Source: Corynebacterium mustelae
Lineage (GTDB): Bacteria; Actinomycetota; Actinomycetes; Mycobacteriales; Mycobacteriaceae
NCBI RefSeq assembly: GCF_001020985.1
Contig: NZ_CP011542.1
Span: 682,001 to 746,000, forward strand
Direction of reading: 5' to 3'
Length of the DNA stretch: 64,000 nt
Below the pieces are notes generated by a model. It saw only the letters and a list, made by a program, of their open reading frames with translations, ran no database searches and had not been told where the DNA came from. Made by a program: the position numbers and the translations under genes. Shown one piece after another: positions 42,773 through 50,967 of the stretch. Positions within the stretch are counted from its first letter, which is position 1; every line of letters begins with the position of its first letter.

Positions 42773-44734
42773 CTAGAACCACAACTTCAAAACGTTGAAT
42801 ACTGCAACCGCCAACACCCACGCTGTTGCCAACTGTAGGCCGACACCAATCAGCGTCCACTTCAGGCCAATCTCACGCCGTTGAGCGGCAAGCGTAGCTA
42901 CACACGGAGTGTATGCAAGCAGGAAAACCATAAACGCCCACACCGCTGCCAACGGATGCCCACCCGAAGTCGTGTTGAAATCTTCCCGCACCGCCTGTGC
43001 CAATTGGGAACGCCCCTGTTCCTCCGGCTCCGCATCGCTGGGGTCTTCTAAGTTATAGGTCTGCGCCCAGGTCGCAATAACCGCCTCTTTAGCTACAAAA
43101 CCCGTAACCAAAGTGCCGGTAATCGACCATGAACCAAACCCGGCTGGGGCGAAAATGGGGGCAACAGCACCAGACATGACACCGTAAGCGCTTTCCTGCG
43201 GCGGGAGATTCTCGTCTGCGAAACCATACTGGCTGCTCGTTGGGGTCGATTGCAGCAAGAACACCACGGCAACCGTGATGACGATAATGCCACCGGCGGT
43301 TTGAAGGAAACCTTTAAGCCGAATCCACATCACCGAAAACGCCAACCGTGCGCCGGGAAGCTGGTACACCGGGAGATCGATCACCAGTGGGTCGGTTCCC
43401 ATTCGGCGCCATAGCGTATGCTTCATCGCGAAACCGACCAAAACAACTAGGCCGATGGAAATCAAATACATGACAAACACAACGGTGCCAGCGTTATTGG
43501 GGAAAAATGTTGCGGCCAGCATGACGTAGACAGTCAACCGGGCCGAACACGAGGTAAACGGAATCAGCAAGGCGGTAAGCAACCGTTGACGTGGCTGGCC
43601 CAGGACGCGAGTCGCCGAGATTGCCGGAACGTTGCAACCGAAACCAACAATCAGTGGGATAAACGCTTTGCCCGGAAGCCCAATGGCTTTCATTACCCGG
43701 TCAGTGACCACCGCTGCACGGGCCATATATCCAGAATCCTCCAGCACTGCTAGACACAAGAACATTAACGCCATGAGTGGTGCGAATGTGAGCACCATGC
43801 CGACGCCGCCGATGAGGCCGTCGACAAGCAAGCCGGAAAATAGTGGGTGGTTAAGACCTAGTGTCTCCAATCCGCCGCGAACGAAATCACTGATGGGGCC
43901 AGTGAACAGTCCATCCAAAAAATCTTGGAACGGCGCGGCCACTGTGGTGGTGATTTGGAAAACCAACCACATGGTCGCCAAGAACATCACTGGGCCAAAA
44001 AACGGGTGCAGCGCCACCCGGTCGATCTTCTCCGACCAAGACGTCGACATAGTGGCTTTCGTGGTAAGCGCTGCCGCAGTGGCTGATTCAATCCACGCGA
44101 ATCGATCATCGGCCAGGGCAAACTCGTCATCGGTTGTAACTGCTTGTCGACGCACCGCCTTCGGTCGCTGTAATTCTTCGGCGACAACAGCAGCGACGCT
44201 ATGCACATTGGAGCGGTGGCGTGGATCGACCTCTACCACTGGTGCTCGCAGCGCTTTCGATAAAGCTGCGACATCAATATTGTCGCCGTTGGTACTGGCG
44301 ATATCGGATTTGGTCAAAACGATAACCAGCCGATTTTCAAGTTCGGCCAGCTGGGAAACCATATACAAGCTGCGGGATAGACTCGACGAATCAACCGCCA
44401 CCATGACAAGATCCGGGCGTTCGTCCACTGCGCAGTCGATAACGAGTTGTTTCGTCAGTTCCTCATCGGGACTCATCGGGTCCAATGAGTAGGCACCAGG
44501 AAAATCGATAACGTCGTAGACCGCATCCGGGGTTTTCCATGCGCCGCGACTGACTTCGACGGTGGTGCCCGGCCAGTTTCCCATTCGGGCTTTAGCGCCG
44601 GTCAAACTGTTGAATAAGGTGGATTTTCCGGCATTGGGCGCCCCGACGAGTGCGATAATGGGGGCGCCTTCCGGAGCCACTGCCTGCCCATGGGACTCGC
44701 AGTGGCATGTTGTTGGGGTTTTTGAAGTAGCCAT
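42773..44734 (-). CDS. feoB: Ferrous iron transporter FeoB
   Basis: 653 residues. An N-terminal GTPase domain (P-loop GAPNAGKS at 31-38, the G3 segment VIDFPG, and TKSD) is followed by a polytopic membrane domain with about eight or more segments. The conserved CARAAVVTDRVMKAIGLPGKAFIPLIVGFGCNVPAISATR region contains GFGCNVPA, a transport-pathway motif. It imports Fe2+ under GTPase control. The start is ATG 44734; the segment upstream of it (to 44791) has no ribosome site. The gene lies between feoA and feoC in one operon. Confidence 0.95.
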   Translation of the reverse strand: MATSKTPTTCHCESHGQAVAPEGAPIIALVGAPNAGKSTLFNSLTGAKARMGNWPGTTVEVSRGAWKTPDAVYDVIDFPGAYSLDPMSPDEELTKQLVIDCAVDERPDLVMVAVDSSSLSRSLYMVSQLAELENRLVIVLTKSDIASTNGDNIDVAALSKALRAPVVEVDPRHRSNVHSVAAVVAEELQRPKAVRRQAVTTDDEFALADDRFAWIESATAAALTTKATMSTSWSEKIDRVALHPFFGPVMFLATMWLVFQITTTVAAPFQDFLDGLFTGPISDFVRGGLETLGLNHPLFSGLLVDGLIGGVGMVLTFAPLMALMFLCLAVLEDSGYMARAAVVTDRVMKAIGLPGKAFIPLIVGFGCNVPAISATRVLGQPRQRLLTALLIPFTSCSARLTVYVMLAATFFPNNAGTVVFVMYLISIGLVVLVGFAMKHTLWRRMGTDPLVIDLPVYQLPGARLAFSVMWIRLKGFLQTAGGIIVITVAVVFLLQSTPTSSQYGFADENLPPQESAYGVMSGAVAPIFAPAGFGSWSITGTLVTGFVAKEAVIATWAQTYNLEDPSDAEPEEQGRSQLAQAVREDFNTTSGGHPLAAVWAFMVFLLAYTPCVATLAAQRREIGLKWTLIGVGLQLATAWVLAVAVFNVLKLWF

Positions 44735-44811
44735 GAGAATTACCAAACGTAGGTGAAATAGTGACGATAGCCGTGTCGCAGTTAATGACATTGAAAATCA
44801 TTGCGCACAAG

Positions 44812-45093
44812 TTATTGTGTGGTGGTTACATGCACACTTTTTGCCGTAAGTCCATCCACTGCATAACGAGTGCCGCCAACCTTCAAAACGCGGCCACCAT
44901 TAGCCGTTTTTTGGGTTACCAATACAACGATTCCCGGGCGTAATCCCAGCTCAGCCAGGCGTCTGCGCATGGGTTCAGTAATCATTGGGCCCATGAAATC
45001 ACTAATTACGCACTGGTTGCCAATAGGAACGGCCGACAATGCAAAATGCTCAGGGGCAGTAGTAGTGGTTGTAATTTTCGGTAGTGTCGCCAT
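44812..45093 (-). CDS. feoA: Ferrous iron transport protein FeoA
   Basis: 93 residues, SH3-like FeoA fold: IGNQCVISDFMGPMITEPMRRRLAELGLRPG then a beta-rich end VLVTQKTANGGRVLKVGGTRYAVDGLTAKSV. It assists FeoB in the cytoplasm. ATG 45093 follows GAGGAGG; the longer frame from 45123 is rejected. First gene of feoABC. Confidence 0.9.
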   Translation of the reverse strand: MATLPKITTTTTAPEHFALSAVPIGNQCVISDFMGPMITEPMRRRLAELGLRPGIVVLVTQKTANGGRVLKVGGTRYAVDGLTAKSVHVTTTQ

Positions 45094-45172
45094 GAGATGC
45101 AACCTCCTCGGTGGAGCGCACATAACCGTCGGCTAAATAATTAGTAAGGCCTGCTCCACAATAGTGAATTGG

Positions 45173-45242
45173 TTAGTCTAGCTTTAGTAATTATCAGTCG
45201 GGCTAAGCACATAACACAAGGGTAATGTGTTGCCTAACCTTA
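45173..45242. promoter_or_regulatory. Weak DtxR-like sites upstream of feoA
   Basis: A motif TTAGTCTAGCTTTAGTAA (45173-45190) and a second one containing GCCTAACCTTA (45224-45242) each match the DtxR palindrome partly (11 of 18 and about 12 of 19 positions). Iron repression of feo would be expected biologically, but these matches alone are weak. Confidence 0.35.
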
Positions 45243-45338
45243 GATAGGGGTGGCGAAAGCGTGAAGTGACAAGGGGTTTTATATCCATATGTGGGAAATG
45301 CCACACGGCATAGATGAATCCTGGAACAACCAACTCAC

Positions 45339-46901
45339 TTATTCGCCGGCCTGCCGGTACCCACGCCTGCGGTCTGCAACTATATATTGGTGATCTAACG
45401 TATTCGGCTCAATCCTACGAGGCAGATTATCAGCGCCGAAAACCCCGGCGGCAGCCAGAACCTCTTTGTTGAGAAACCTGGGTGGAGGTGAGATGGACTC
45501 AGGCATTGTCAGTGTGGCGTTTCGTGGTGCGCACTGATTAAACCCCCAATCCCCGAATGTGGGAACGTGCACATGGTAGGGCAAAACCACTGGGCAACCA
45601 GCAGCATAAAGGGTGGAATACACCCTGGAAAAGACATCAGGTGTGGTAAAAGCACTACCCGATTGCACGGTCATTTTGCCGCCGTCCCGTAACCGTGCCC
45701 GCAGCATGGAATAGAACTCTTCCGTGTACAACCGGCCAATGATTTCATTATCTGGATCAGGAAGGTCGACGATGATGGCATCGTAACGCTCATTATTTCC
45801 TGAATCACGAACCCAGGAAAATGCATCCTCAATCAGCACAGTAACTCGAGGATCAGTCAACGCACCGCCGTTATCTTCACGCAGCACAGTATTGGCGGCG
45901 GTAACCATATCAGAATCCAACTCCACCTGAGTGATAGCTTTAACCTGCGGAAACTTCAACAATTCCCGGGCAACCAAACCATCGCCGCCACCAACCACCA
46001 ACACCTGGGACGTATCCGCAGCAATCACCGGATACGTTAATGCTTCCGTATAGCGGTACTCATCCCGGGTTGAATACTGCAGACCACCATTGAGATATAA
46101 CCTACGATCCTTACCCAATTCCGTGACAACAATTTCTTGGTAAGCACTCTGATGGAAATACACAATCGGAAATTGGTACAACCGCTGGCGGGCGGTGGTG
46201 ACCAAGCCACCGCTAAAAACGAAAACGCCCAACAACATCGCCAGCACCGTCGTGAGCCCGACCGTCACCGAGAAAAACTGGTGGCGGGGTAGATCACGGC
46301 GCAACACAATCACCGCGATGACCATCGCCGCACCGATATTCAACAATCCCGCAGCAAGGGTGCCGCGCACCAACCCCAAACCCGGAAGCAGAATAAACGG
46401 CCAAGCCAACCCACCTAACAACGCGCCCAGGTAATCCGCCGCGTTTAAGGTAGCAAGAACCGAGCCGGACGTGGCGGCGTCGACAAGCTTGCCGCGCTGA
46501 AACAACGTCATCAGAAGCGGCAATTCAGCCCCCACCAACATCCCAATAACCAATGTTGCTACGCCCAACACCGCAACGGAACCACCAATGGAAGCAAAAA
46601 CCCAATACAACAGCAACGCGCTTAACCCACCAACCAGACCGAGGAGTGTTTCCACTAGCAAAAACGAAATTTCTGGACGGTTAAGCAGAGGTTTTGCCGC
46701 CAAGGCACCCAACCCCAACGCGGCGACGAAGCCGGAAACAATAAGAGACGTCTCCACAATCGACCCACCCGCAAGCACCGCAGACAACGAGATTAGTGCC
46801 AATTCGTACACCAAACCCGAAGCAGCGCAAATCGCGACGGAGAGCAACAAGAGGAAACGACGCGCTGGAGACATAGCTGGCTGCATAACTAGAGCAGACA
46901 T
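45339..46901 (-). CDS. Spermidine synthase-like (polyamine aminopropyltransferase) membrane protein
   Basis: 520 residues. The first 240 contain seven or so hydrophobic segments; residues about 265-480 are a Rossmann methyltransferase-fold with VLVVGGGDGLVARELL, VELDSDMVTAANTVL, IEDAFSWV and DAIIVDLPDPDN, as in SpeE. The YFHQSAYQEIVV entry strand is typical. Membrane-fused SpeE-like proteins of this type are found in actinobacteria with DUF350 and DUF4178 genes, and their substrate is not clear. The start overlaps the DUF350 stop by 13 bases. Confidence 0.85.
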   Translation of the reverse strand: MSALVMQPAMSPARRFLLLLSVAICAASGLVYELALISLSAVLAGGSIVETSLIVSGFVAALGLGALAAKPLLNRPEISFLLVETLLGLVGGLSALLLYWVFASIGGSVAVLGVATLVIGMLVGAELPLLMTLFQRGKLVDAATSGSVLATLNAADYLGALLGGLAWPFILLPGLGLVRGTLAAGLLNIGAAMVIAVIVLRRDLPRHQFFSVTVGLTTVLAMLLGVFVFSGGLVTTARQRLYQFPIVYFHQSAYQEIVVTELGKDRRLYLNGGLQYSTRDEYRYTEALTYPVIAADTSQVLVVGGGDGLVARELLKFPQVKAITQVELDSDMVTAANTVLREDNGGALTDPRVTVLIEDAFSWVRDSGNNERYDAIIVDLPDPDNEIIGRLYTEEFYSMLRARLRDGGKMTVQSGSAFTTPDVFSRVYSTLYAAGCPVVLPYHVHVPTFGDWGFNQCAPRNATLTMPESISPPPRFLNKEVLAAAGVFGADNLPRRIEPNTLDHQYIVADRRRGYRQAGE

Positions 46902-47395
46902 GCCGCGTTAATAGCACCGACCATGATAAGGAAAACACCACCGACCAAGGCGCTGGGGCGTAATTTTGTATCTTCGAAAATATCGCGCAGTCGATTCGGG
47001 GTGAACAACTCCAACAAAACCAAAAACACTGTTTGCAGCAACAACCCCACCAGCGAATACACAAGCGTAAATAGCAAGCCAGGGCCGATCTCATCCGGCG
47101 ACAATGCAATCGCAGTAGCAATCACTATCCCCAACGCAATGGCCTGACTGGCGGCGAGAACACATGCATTGGGCAAATTATCAATGAAAATCTGCTTCCG
47201 AAAGTGCCCGGGGGTTAACCAATCTTGGACTTTGAAACCAAGAATAAAGATTGCTAAAGCTAGCGCGAAATAGGCGATTGTAGAGGTCACCCCTGACGGA
47301 AAACTGGCCGCAGGCACATCGATGGCTAAAACATAGGTCGAGGCAGGGTCTAATGTCGGCGTTGCTGCGAAAGTACTTACTGTAATCACGGTCAC
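46889..47395 (-). CDS. DUF350 family membrane protein
   Basis: 168 residues with four hydrophobic segments (STIAYFALALAIFILGFKVQDWL, CVLAASQAIALGIVIATAIAL, LLFTLVYSLVGLLLQTVFLVLL, SALVGGVFLIMVGAINAACLL), the layout of DUF350 (PF03994). The N-terminal residues may be a periplasmic segment. Co-occurrence with a spermidine synthase-like gene, DUF4247, DUF2617 and DUF4178 is typical for this family, so a complex is likely. Confidence 0.82.
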   Translation of the reverse strand: MTVITVSTFAATPTLDPASTYVLAIDVPAASFPSGVTSTIAYFALALAIFILGFKVQDWLTPGHFRKQIFIDNLPNACVLAASQAIALGIVIATAIALSPDEIGPGLLFTLVYSLVGLLLQTVFLVLLELFTPNRLRDIFEDTKLRPSALVGGVFLIMVGAINAACLL

Positions 47396-47443
47396 TCCTT
47401 GGTTACATGTGCTTAGGATAATGCGGTTGAAAGGCTAATTGAG

Positions 47444-47878
47444 CTACTTCACGCCACCACCCGAACCGGAAGAACCACCACTGGAGGAACGCGGCGATGA
47501 CGGGCCAAAACCCGGACCCAAGTACACGAAATGCCCACTACGCAGCCGGGAATGATCTTCAATGCTGGCCTTAGCCGTACCATCAGTATTGTCTTTGACA
47601 CTGACTAGGTACTTCTTAAAACGAAAATAATAAGTTCCGGTTCCACTGTCATGGGTTGATTCTTCAACCTGCCCAGTACGGTGAAAATCGAACCAAAAGT
47701 CAGCAGCACGTTTAGAGCAGTTATACACCTCAGCAGGCCCCTCCTGCCCCTGCTTGGTACAGTGCTTCTCGATATACCACACAGGCCCCTCAGCCTCCGC
47801 CTTTGCGCCATACACGCCGAAAGCAATCCCGATGATAATCAGCAAAACCCCTACGGCAATCCAATGTTTATAGGTCAT
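47444..47878 (-). CDS. DUF4247-type small membrane-anchored protein
   Basis: 144 residues. A single N-terminal membrane segment (IAVGVLLIIIGIAFGVYGA) is followed by an extracytoplasmic domain with two cysteines (HCTKQGQEGPAEVYNCSK) and ends in GHFVYLGPGFGPSSP plus a Ser/Gly-rich tail (SSSGGSSGSGGG). The DUF4247 label follows from the RSGHFVYLGPGF-like end and the gene set around it. Function unknown; it sits in the DUF4178-SpeE operon. Confidence 0.7.
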   Translation of the reverse strand: MTYKHWIAVGVLLIIIGIAFGVYGAKAEAEGPVWYIEKHCTKQGQEGPAEVYNCSKRAADFWFDFHRTGQVEESTHDSGTGTYYFRFKKYLVSVKDNTDGTAKASIEDHSRLRSGHFVYLGPGFGPSSPRSSSGGSSGSGGGVK

Positions 47879-47912
47879 TGTGATCCCTCTATAGAATTCC
47901 TAACTAGAGCCG

Positions 47913-48524
47913 TTACGAAGCCCCGTCTAATACCTGGGATGGTGGTACCCACATCGATTCAGTTTGCACTATTGTCCTTTCTTGCGGATACAGATGAAAA
48001 GTAAGCCACAACCACCTATCGTCTTGCCAGCGGCCATGTAACGCGGTGATGTGAAACTCACCCTCACCCGGAAACCGGCCTACCAGCCAATCCGGGCTGA
48101 AACCCGCAACGACTTTCTCAGCTGTGCTGTCAAAACTTTTGTTCGTGAAACGCTCAGTGGACATGGAAAACCGGTAATCACCGGCAGGAAAGGTTCTATG
48201 GAACTTAAGGTTTCCGTCCTCAATCTCTAAGACAACCTGCGGGGAAGAACACCACGAAACCTTCACCGCAGCCGGATTCGATGGACAGGCCGCCAAGCAC
48301 GACACCTCCTCCCGAAAAACCGGGACATCGTACATGGGTAAGGAAACATCAACCATATGCGAGGCGCCAATAATGCCCATGCTTAACGACGAATCACCCG
48401 TAGCCACCGTACGCCGAGCCAGCAACGGCCGACTCGGGCCATTAAGTAGCACACCCAAAGCGTGCGCGGAAACATCAGCGGGCGGGATCATGAGATCCCG
48501 AATGAAAGAACCAGACACAGTCAC
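47913..48524 (-). CDS. DUF2617-type protein
   Basis: 203 residues from GTG 48524. That start overlaps the DUF4178 stop as TAGTG, which identifies it over the longer reading from 48605. No membrane segment. SGSFIRDLMIPPADVSAHALGVLL and DDRWLWLTFHLYPQ are landmarks; DUF2617 proteins of this kind accompany SpeE-like and DUF4178 genes in actinobacteria. Function unknown. Confidence 0.72.
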   Translation of the reverse strand: MTVSGSFIRDLMIPPADVSAHALGVLLNGPSRPLLARRTVATGDSSLSMGIIGASHMVDVSLPMYDVPVFREEVSCLAACPSNPAAVKVSWCSSPQVVLEIEDGNLKFHRTFPAGDYRFSMSTERFTNKSFDSTAEKVVAGFSPDWLVGRFPGEGEFHITALHGRWQDDRWLWLTFHLYPQERTIVQTESMWVPPSQVLDGAS

Positions 48525-49132
48525 TATGAACTCCCTGTTTCCGGCGGTGCTGGGTAAATGACCACCTCGCCCGGCTGGATTATCTCCCCGAGCGACACCT
48601 CCCACGGGGCATCAGGGCCAAATTGTTCCAAGGTCAATAACCGTCCGTTCGGCCCAGCGTAATCAACATAAGTCATTTCACCGCTAGCGGGTAATCCAGT
48701 AGTGCCAATGCTGGTAAAAGATGCAGGACCGCGTTCCGTCTCCCGAAACTCCATCCCCATATACGTAATTGTGCCCATAGGCCTAAGCTGCGCCGAACGC
48801 TCGGTATGCCACAGAACCAAATTCAACTGCCCCTCATCGACCTCGACCTCAAACCAACCAGGTTTACCACCGCCATCGATAAGATGCTCATGCCACACAT
48901 AGGGCCCCTGCTTACAGGTAAGAGTGCCCCGGACGACGTAGTCAACACCGCCACGACTAATGATGGCACCCGGAGCAAGCGACTCTGGACTAAACGGGCC
49001 AGCGTTAGCCACAAACGCCAACGGGTCGGAATACTTCTTCTTGTCTTTTTTCTTTCTGTGCCCCCACGACACCGCCGCAATATAAATAATGAAAACGCCA
49101 ATCATAATCAAATAAAAGGCTATCTCGTCCAT
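48524..49132 (-). CDS. DUF4178-type protein, first gene of the SpeE-like operon
   Basis: 202 residues from ATG 49132, with GGAAGGG 9 bases upstream (ATG 49216 would add 28 residues and lacks support). An N-terminal membrane segment (IAFYLIMIGVFIIYIAAVSW) and a cytoplasmic domain with strand-rich DUF4178 features: AIISRGGVDYVVRGTL, WHEHLIDGGGKPGWFEVEVDEG, GEMTYVDYAGPNGRLLTLEQFG. Order is DUF4178, DUF2617, DUF4247, DUF350, SpeE, with a 1-base overlap, gaps of 34 and 48 bases, then a 13-base overlap, consistent with one transcript. Confidence 0.75.
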   Translation of the reverse strand: MDEIAFYLIMIGVFIIYIAAVSWGHRKKKDKKKYSDPLAFVANAGPFSPESLAPGAIISRGGVDYVVRGTLTCKQGPYVWHEHLIDGGGKPGWFEVEVDEGQLNLVLWHTERSAQLRPMGTITYMGMEFRETERGPASFTSIGTTGLPASGEMTYVDYAGPNGRLLTLEQFGPDAPWEVSLGEIIQPGEVVIYPAPPETGSS

Positions 49133-49971
49133 GGCGCTAAACCCTTCCGGAACTACAAGATCGCGAGAAAAACCAAACGGTGGCATGGTCAAAAGTATAT
49201 CCAACAGAGGTTTCACTCAAGGTGGTATTGGGGTGGGGATGAACTTTGATACCTAATTTCTAAGTACCTCGAAACTCCTGGGTTATCTGTTTGTTTGGTG
49301 AACAAGAAGAATGTGAGGGATGGGCTGCTAGCGTCCGGGATTCCTGGGGGAAGGGTAGCTTGCGTAGGCTAACTATCGATCAGCTTAGGTTATTTTGTTT
49401 CGCATATTTGTTTGAATATTGTTGTGGCTAACTTTCAGGGGGGTGGATGTTGTGTTGTTGGTTCTTTTTGGGTATTGATGCTGATTCTATCCTTTTGCTA
49501 AAGCACTTTATCTAATAGTTGATTCATCTACTAGTGATTCCCGATTTCCTTTGCGAAAGGTGGATTTCTGATGCTGTGTGAATTGGCAACCTGTATCGAT
49601 ATGGCCGTTAAATCGGACGATTCCCGGAATAAAACAAATGTTCTGTTCTTGGCGGCTGGTGTCAGGGCGTTGGTTAGTATCAAAGGGACTTCACCAATTT
49701 CAGCGGAAGCGTTACGCAAAAGAGCGGGAAACATGAATTAACATGAAACAACCCAAACATCTAAAGTGCTTCATGTTTCCCATATCTGGCGTGCAATTGC
49801 CATTGTCAGAATCTGCGGCTTAACTCGTTGAAAACTTTGTGAAGTGCGGCGTGAGGCGTGATTGGTCCGTAGAGAACGCCGGTTTGCTATTGATGCCTGG
49901 GATTTGACCCTTTCATTTATGGCTGAAAACAGCTAAGACCAAGCGGTGGAAGAGGATGTGAGAAACCTGCG
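49133..49971. other. AT-rich stretch, largely gene-free
   Basis: About 840 bases between the DUF4178 gene and the toxin gene. A possible small gene (49571-49741) is noted separately. The rest shows low-complexity T/G-rich sequence and no credible gene, consistent with acquired DNA. Confidence 0.6.
49571..49741 (+). CDS. Possible small ORF
   Basis: 56 residues, with AAAGGTGG about 8 bases before ATG 49571. The product is MLCELATCIDMAVKSDDSR and so on, with no recognised domain; it ends in helical EALRKRAGNMN. A ribosome site of good spacing is the only support. It could be a remnant of a larger gene or spurious. Confidence 0.3.
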   Translation: MLCELATCIDMAVKSDDSRNKTNVLFLAAGVRALVSIKGTSPISAEALRKRAGNMN

Positions 49972-50469
49972 ATGAATCTATCACCTACTATGGATGGGGC
50001 GATGGGCAATGGGCATGATTGCATACCGCGAGAGGTTTTCACTCATTTTGATTTTGGTGACGACGATGGTTGGAAAGCGTATCTGTCAGTAGAACCTGGT
50101 AGACACCAAAAAGGTTTACATGAGTGGGCTACGTTTATCCGACTGGCACAAAATGGGCATACCATTGTTGTCCGCTCCGAAAGAGAAACACCAGGGGTCA
50201 AAAATCCGGATTTGCTATTTAATGGGGAGGTGGCTGAAGCTAAAACTCCGAGAGGCGATGGGGTGGACACTATCGCACGGAATGTAAGGGCAGCATCGAA
50301 ACAGGCGCAAACAATCATTATTGATCTTTTACAGTCAGAACGTGACCCCGCTCAAGCGTGGCAAGAAATACAAACTGCTGCCGCCAGGTATGGAGCTAAT
50401 GGTAGAATTCGCAGGTATCTGTTACTGCTAAAAGATCGTACGGAAAGGTGGGGTTACGTTGAGTGTTGA
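49972..50469 (+). CDS. CdiA C-terminal-like nuclease toxin domain, free-standing (putative)
   Basis: 165 residues. The central stretch GHTIVVRSERETPGVKNPDLLFNGEVAEAKTPRGDGVDTIARNVRAASKQAQTIIIDLL (50142-50336) has the layout of CdiA_C-type tRNA nucleases of polymorphic toxins: strand, NPDLL, E-x-K, then a helix ending QAQTIIIDL. Those domains usually sit at the C-terminus of long exported proteins, but here no carrier precedes it. It starts at ATG 49972. Its stop overlaps the downstream gene by 11 bases, as expected for toxin and immunity. The toxin call is by pattern and moderate. Confidence 0.6.
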   Translation: MNLSPTMDGAMGNGHDCIPREVFTHFDFGDDDGWKAYLSVEPGRHQKGLHEWATFIRLAQNGHTIVVRSERETPGVKNPDLLFNGEVAEAKTPRGDGVDTIARNVRAASKQAQTIIIDLLQSERDPAQAWQEIQTAAARYGANGRIRRYLLLLKDRTERWGYVEC

Positions 50470-50794
50470 CAAATTCGTTGAAACGGATGCAGGAATTTCT
50501 GAAGTAGCGGATGTCTTGCGGGCGCAATCCTTCACAGAAGATTCGGTTTTCCAAGTATCTGATACAAGAATGTCCTTGTACACAAGAAACGGCGACCTGA
50601 TTCAGCTTTTTTACGATCTGAAACTGCATGAAGACGCATATGAGACATTCATAGTCATACCTGATAACGATAGGTTGCAGTACAAGATCTTTGAAGCATT
50701 AAAGGTGTTGCCGTATAAGGTTACGTTATGCGGTGAGAATGACGACGACGTTGTGTATATTCCAGATAACGTCCGGCCAGCGAAGGCTGCCTAG
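50459..50794 (+). CDS. Putative immunity protein for the CdiA-CT-like toxin
   Basis: 111 residues, acidic, with alternating strands (SVFQVSDTRMSLYTRNGDLIQLFYDLKL, YETFIVIPDN, KVTLCGENDDDVVYIP). It starts at TTG 50459, inside the toxin gene's last codons, with AAAGGTGGGG upstream. Acidity and tight overlap are typical of immunity proteins paired with a basic nuclease. No family recognised; the role follows from position only. Confidence 0.5.
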   Translation: MSVDKFVETDAGISEVADVLRAQSFTEDSVFQVSDTRMSLYTRNGDLIQLFYDLKLHEDAYETFIVIPDNDRLQYKIFEALKVLPYKVTLCGENDDDVVYIPDNVRPAKAA

Positions 50795-50907
50795 CTTGTA
50801 ATCATTCGGTTGTGGAGCGTGAGCTTGTTCACTGCGTCCAAGTGTCGGTAGTGGCTGGTTAGGAAACCGTCGAAAAGTAATCTGCTCCCACGCCGGTGAT
50901 GGAAAAA

Positions 50908-50944
50908 CGTGTGCCCTGCGCCTCAAACGAGGGCAAGGCACACG
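50908..50944. terminator. Hairpin terminator between the toxin pair and accBC
   Basis: CGTGTGCC (50908-50915) pairs with GGCACACG (50937-50944), with an inner CCTC/GAGG pair. It lies downstream of both convergent genes and can serve both. Confidence 0.6.
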
Positions 50945-50967
50945 CTATAACGAGTGAGTAGTGACTG

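Noticed and set aside
43632..44492. A 286-codon plus-strand open frame inside feoB
   Set aside because: Shadow frame of feoB: rich in Ser/Thr/Lys/Arg, no recognisable fold, entirely within FeoB.
49346..49365. A DtxR-like fragment (GCGTAGGCTAACTAT) in the AT-rich gap
   Set aside because: Only 11 of 19 positions fit and no iron gene follows.
49531..49734. Minus-strand open frame of 67 codons opposite the possible small gene
   Set aside because: No ribosome site; the plus-strand frame at 49571 has the better start signal, and even that is weak.
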